From Myxococcus stipitatus (GTDB lineage Bacteria; Myxococcota; Myxococcia; Myxococcales; Myxococcaceae): DNA of 64,000 nucleotides. Positions 62,171-64,000 of the stretch are shown here, in pieces (positions within the stretch are counted from its first letter, which is position 1; each line of letters starts with the position of its first letter). The DNA is taken from the NCBI RefSeq assembly GCF_021412625.1, contig NZ_JAKCFI010000001.1:434001-498000 (forward strand), read 5' to 3'. The position numbers and the translations under genes are program-made. The notes under the pieces were generated by a model. That model saw only the letters and a list, made by a program, of their open reading frames with translations. It was not told where the DNA came from and did not search any database.

Positions 62171-62749
62171 ATGATGACGGAAGAATCGGGCTCTCGCATC
62201 AAGGGGGGCTTCCTCATCTCCCGCCTGAACATGCTGCGCCAGCAGGGTGGCCAGGGGTGTGTGGACGAGGTGCTGGGGCGGCTGCCCCTGGCGGATCAGG
62301 CGTTGCTGCGCGAGATGTTGCTGCCGGTGGCCTGGTATCCGCTGGAGCTGAACCTGCGGTTGGACACGGCCATCGCGGAGGTGCTGTCTCCGGAGGACGA
62401 GCCGAGGGCCTTCCTGGACATGGGGCGCGCTTCGGCGGACGAGGCGCTGCGCGGCGCGCAACACGGCTTCGTCCGGCCGGGAGACCCGCACTTCCTGCTG
62501 AGCCAGGCGGCGCGCATCTACCGCTACTACTACGCCGTGGGCTCGCGCACCTACGAGCGCACCGGGGAGCGGTCCGCGGTGCTGCGCACCTTCGGCGCGG
62601 AGAACGTCACGGAGGCGGACTGCTACACCATCATCGGCTGGCACCAGCGCGCCATCGAGCTGTGTGGTGGGGCGGACGTCCGCGTCAGCCACCCCCTGTG
62701 CCGCGCCCGGGGCGCGCCTCACTGCGAATACCACTGCGCCTGGGATTGA
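62171..62749 (+). CDS. DUF2378-like or V4R-like small regulator protein
   Basis: 192 residues, soluble. It opens GSRIKGGFLISRLNMLRQQG, followed by the helix-strand pattern GRLPLADQALLREMLLPVAW, YRYYYAVGSRTYERTG, and a C-terminal Cys/His-rich end (LCRARGAPHCEYHCAW). The layout recalls heme-NO-binding/V4R-type and DUF2378-type myxobacterial proteins, but the assignment is uncertain. The cysteine cluster may bind metal. Divergent from the ECF sigma operon. Confidence 0.55.
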   Translation: MMTEESGSRIKGGFLISRLNMLRQQGGQGCVDEVLGRLPLADQALLREMLLPVAWYPLELNLRLDTAIAEVLSPEDEPRAFLDMGRASADEALRGAQHGFVRPGDPHFLLSQAARIYRYYYAVGSRTYERTGERSAVLRTFGAENVTEADCYTIIGWHQRAIELCGGADVRVSHPLCRARGAPHCEYHCAWD

Positions 62750-62762
62750 GCGGCGCGGTGGC

Positions 62763-63245
62763 TCAGGCCGCCGTCCCGTAGGCGGACGCGTCCGTCAGCG
62801 GGTGCGCCTCGAGGAAGCGCAGCACGTCGTCGAGGTGGCGGTAGACGCGCACCTCGTGGCGGATGATGTCCTCGATGCGACCCTCGGGGTCGATGATGAA
62901 GGTGACGCGCCGGTCCACCCGCACCACGGGCCAGAGCACGTCATAGGCGCGGCTGATGGTCCGGTCCGGGTCCCCGAGCAGGGAGAAGTGGATGTCCTCC
63001 TTCCGCGCGAACTCGCACTGCGTGCGCTGCGTGTCCACGGACACGCCCACCAGCTCCGCGCCCAGCTCGCGGATGCGCTCGTGGTTGTCCCGGAACGCCC
63101 GGTTCTCGATGGTGCAGCCGAGCGTGAAGGCCTTGGGGAAGAAGAAGAGGACGACGCGGCGGCCGCGCAGGGCGGACAGGCTCACGGGGGCGCCGAGACA
63201 GTCCGTGGCGAGGAAGTCTGGCGCGAGGTCTCCGATGGCGAGCAT
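62763..63245 (-). CDS. PrxQ/BCP-type peroxiredoxin
   Basis: 160 residues. Thioredoxin-fold peroxiredoxin with LAIGDLAPDFLATDCLG at the start and the peroxidatic cysteine in FFFPKAFTLGCTIENRAFRD. The usual resolving cysteine five residues on is replaced (TIENR), and a cysteine about 33 residues later (RTQCEFARK) could serve instead. It should reduce hydroperoxides in the cytoplasm. The ATG at 63245 fits the family. Convergent with the gene at 62171. Confidence 0.9.
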   Translation of the reverse strand: MLAIGDLAPDFLATDCLGAPVSLSALRGRRVVLFFFPKAFTLGCTIENRAFRDNHERIRELGAELVGVSVDTQRTQCEFARKEDIHFSLLGDPDRTISRAYDVLWPVVRVDRRVTFIIDPEGRIEDIIRHEVRVYRHLDDVLRFLEAHPLTDASAYGTAA

Positions 63246-63556
63246 CCGGGCGGCTTCCTTCCTGTGGCCCACGAGGGGACCCACCGCTAGCACGTTTCCG
63301 GCGCGGCCCCGGAGGAACCCTTCCTCGAGGCGCCGCGCCGTTCGCCGGAGGACGGCGGGAGGGCTTTCCCGCCGCCTCCGCTGGCGCACGTACTGCTTCG
63401 CATTGTTCAGGGCCAGGGGGTGTTAAGAATTGTTGAGGCGCCTGGAGGCTCCTCGTACACCCTCCGGGCGCGGAGGGCCTCCCCAGGTCGGGTGAGGCGG
63501 GCCGCTCCGGGTGCATGCGAGCTGACCGGACGGGGGCGGGGTGATATCCGCCGCGC
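63246..63556. other. divergent promoter region of prxQ and the YcaO gene
   Basis: 311 bases containing an AT-rich island (TTAAGAATTGTTGA near 63422-63436) unusual for this GC-rich window, and an adjacent imperfect hairpin. Both promoters should be here. I see no precursor-peptide-like small gene. Confidence 0.45.
63435..63454. promoter_or_regulatory. imperfect hairpin beside AT-rich island
   Basis: GAGGCGCCT and AGGCTCCTC pair with one mismatch around a two-base centre. Together with the AT-rich stretch just before it, it is a candidate regulatory site for the divergent prxQ and YcaO genes. Confidence 0.3.
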
Positions 63557-64000
63557 GTGGCTCGACAACGAAGCTCCTCCTCCTCGCGACCGCCCCGGGG
63601 CGTCGCGTTCTCCCCGGCGCTCCAGGCCCGGCTCGCCCGGGCGATGGGCGTCACCCGCGTGGCCCGCGTCACCGGACTGGACCGGACCGGCGTCGAGGTG
63701 GCGTGCGCCGTGCGGCCGGGCGGGCACGTCCTCCAGGTCTGCAACGGCAAGGGGCTCACGGCGGAGGCCGCGACGTGGGGCGCGCTGCTGGAGACGGCCG
63801 AGCTGTGGTCGGCGGAGACGGTGTCGCCGGGGGCCCTGCGGTGGGGCTCTCGCGCGGAGCTGGTGGGGCTGGGGGAGGACTGCTGGGGCGCGGAGTCGCT
63901 CGGGTCCGCGGGGGCGCTGGTGGAGCCCCGCCTGTGGAGCGACGACGTGCGATGCGCGTGGCGTCGGGCCACGGAGCTGGGCATGGGGCGGCCCGTGTGG
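63557..64000 (+). CDS. YcaO-domain protein, N-terminal part
   Basis: 148 codons are present and the frame is open at the window end. It begins at GTG 63557. The segment GVTRVARVTGLDRTGVEVAC, then NGKGLTAEAATWGALLETAE, is the characteristic N-terminal YcaO element that precedes the ATP-binding region. YcaO enzymes activate peptide amides with ATP, forming azolines, thioamides or amidines in RiPPs or modifying ribosomal and other proteins. A serine-rich tail (QRSSSSSRPPR) starts the protein. The role cannot be fixed without the downstream genes. Confidence 0.8.
   Translation, partial: MARQRSSSSSRPPRGVAFSPALQARLARAMGVTRVARVTGLDRTGVEVACAVRPGGHVLQVCNGKGLTAEAATWGALLETAELWSAETVSPGALRWGSRAELVGLGEDCWGAESLGSAGALVEPRLWSDDVRCAWRRATELGMGRPVW

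Overview
The window is very GC-rich, tightly packed chromosomal DNA with strong G/C preference at third codon positions. The gene content points to a myxobacterium, most likely Myxococcaceae (Myxococcus, Corallococcus or Pyxidicoccus type). Supporting this are a DUF2378 protein (a paralogous family first defined in Myxococcus), a SitA-like lipoprotein toxin with an Imm11 immunity gene, a perfect-consensus sigma-54 promoter, many lipoproteins and a hybrid histidine kinase. I see no tRNA, rRNA, CRISPR array, insertion sequence or prophage.

Layout. 1-4.2 kb: the 5' end of a short threonyl-tRNA synthetase, an OPT transporter, a zinc-ribbon membrane protein with a metalloprotease-like motif, and a methyltransferase-like protein. 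4.4-8.8 kb: an ATP-grasp ligase facing a translationally coupled glycosyltransferase and PLP-decarboxylase pair. 8.9-15.6 kb: bpt, a lipoprotein hydrolase, a GT4 glycosyltransferase, glnS, a small gene interrupted by an in-frame TGA, and a conserved unknown. 15.5-21.5 kb: a minus-strand cluster of two XapX proteins, an MFS exporter, an amidohydrolase, a YcaC-type hydrolase and a DoxX protein, divergent from a NarL-type regulator. 21.5-31.7 kb: GNAT, HEAT-repeat, DUF3592, CysQ-like, Mug and PfkB proteins, a GT87-like membrane protein, a secreted amidohydrolase, DUF423, and a SET-domain protein with a histone-H1-like tail.

31.8-38.2 kb: small lipoproteins, a short acyl-CoA dehydrogenase, a frameshifted SitA-like toxin followed by its Imm11 immunity gene, and an M18 aminopeptidase. 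38.4-46.7 kb: a spermidine-synthase-like enzyme, then opgG, a small coupled gene and opgH (osmoregulated glucans) behind a predicted sigma-54 promoter, preceded by a hybrid histidine kinase and a DUF2378 gene. 46.7-58.2 kb: an astacin lipoprotease with FG-GAP-like repeats, a trypsin-like protease, a double-length (1,770-residue) UvrA with four ABC ATPase motif sets, a secreted glutathione peroxidase and DUF5996. 58.3-62 kb: an apparent envelope-stress run of ECF sigma factor, zinc-finger anti-sigma factor, CpxP/Spy-like periplasmic protein, DUF4136 lipoprotein and a lipoprotein with a C-terminal membrane helix. 62.1-64 kb: a regulator-like protein, a PrxQ peroxiredoxin, and the start of a YcaO-domain gene that runs off the end.

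The most interesting items are the broken SitA-like toxin with an intact immunity gene, the SET/H1-tail protein, the single-chain double UvrA, the in-frame TGA gene beside glnS, the opg operon's sigma-54 promoter with an extra coupled gene, and the ATP-grasp/decarboxylase/glycosyltransferase group. Functions are read from motifs and general family knowledge; no database search was run.
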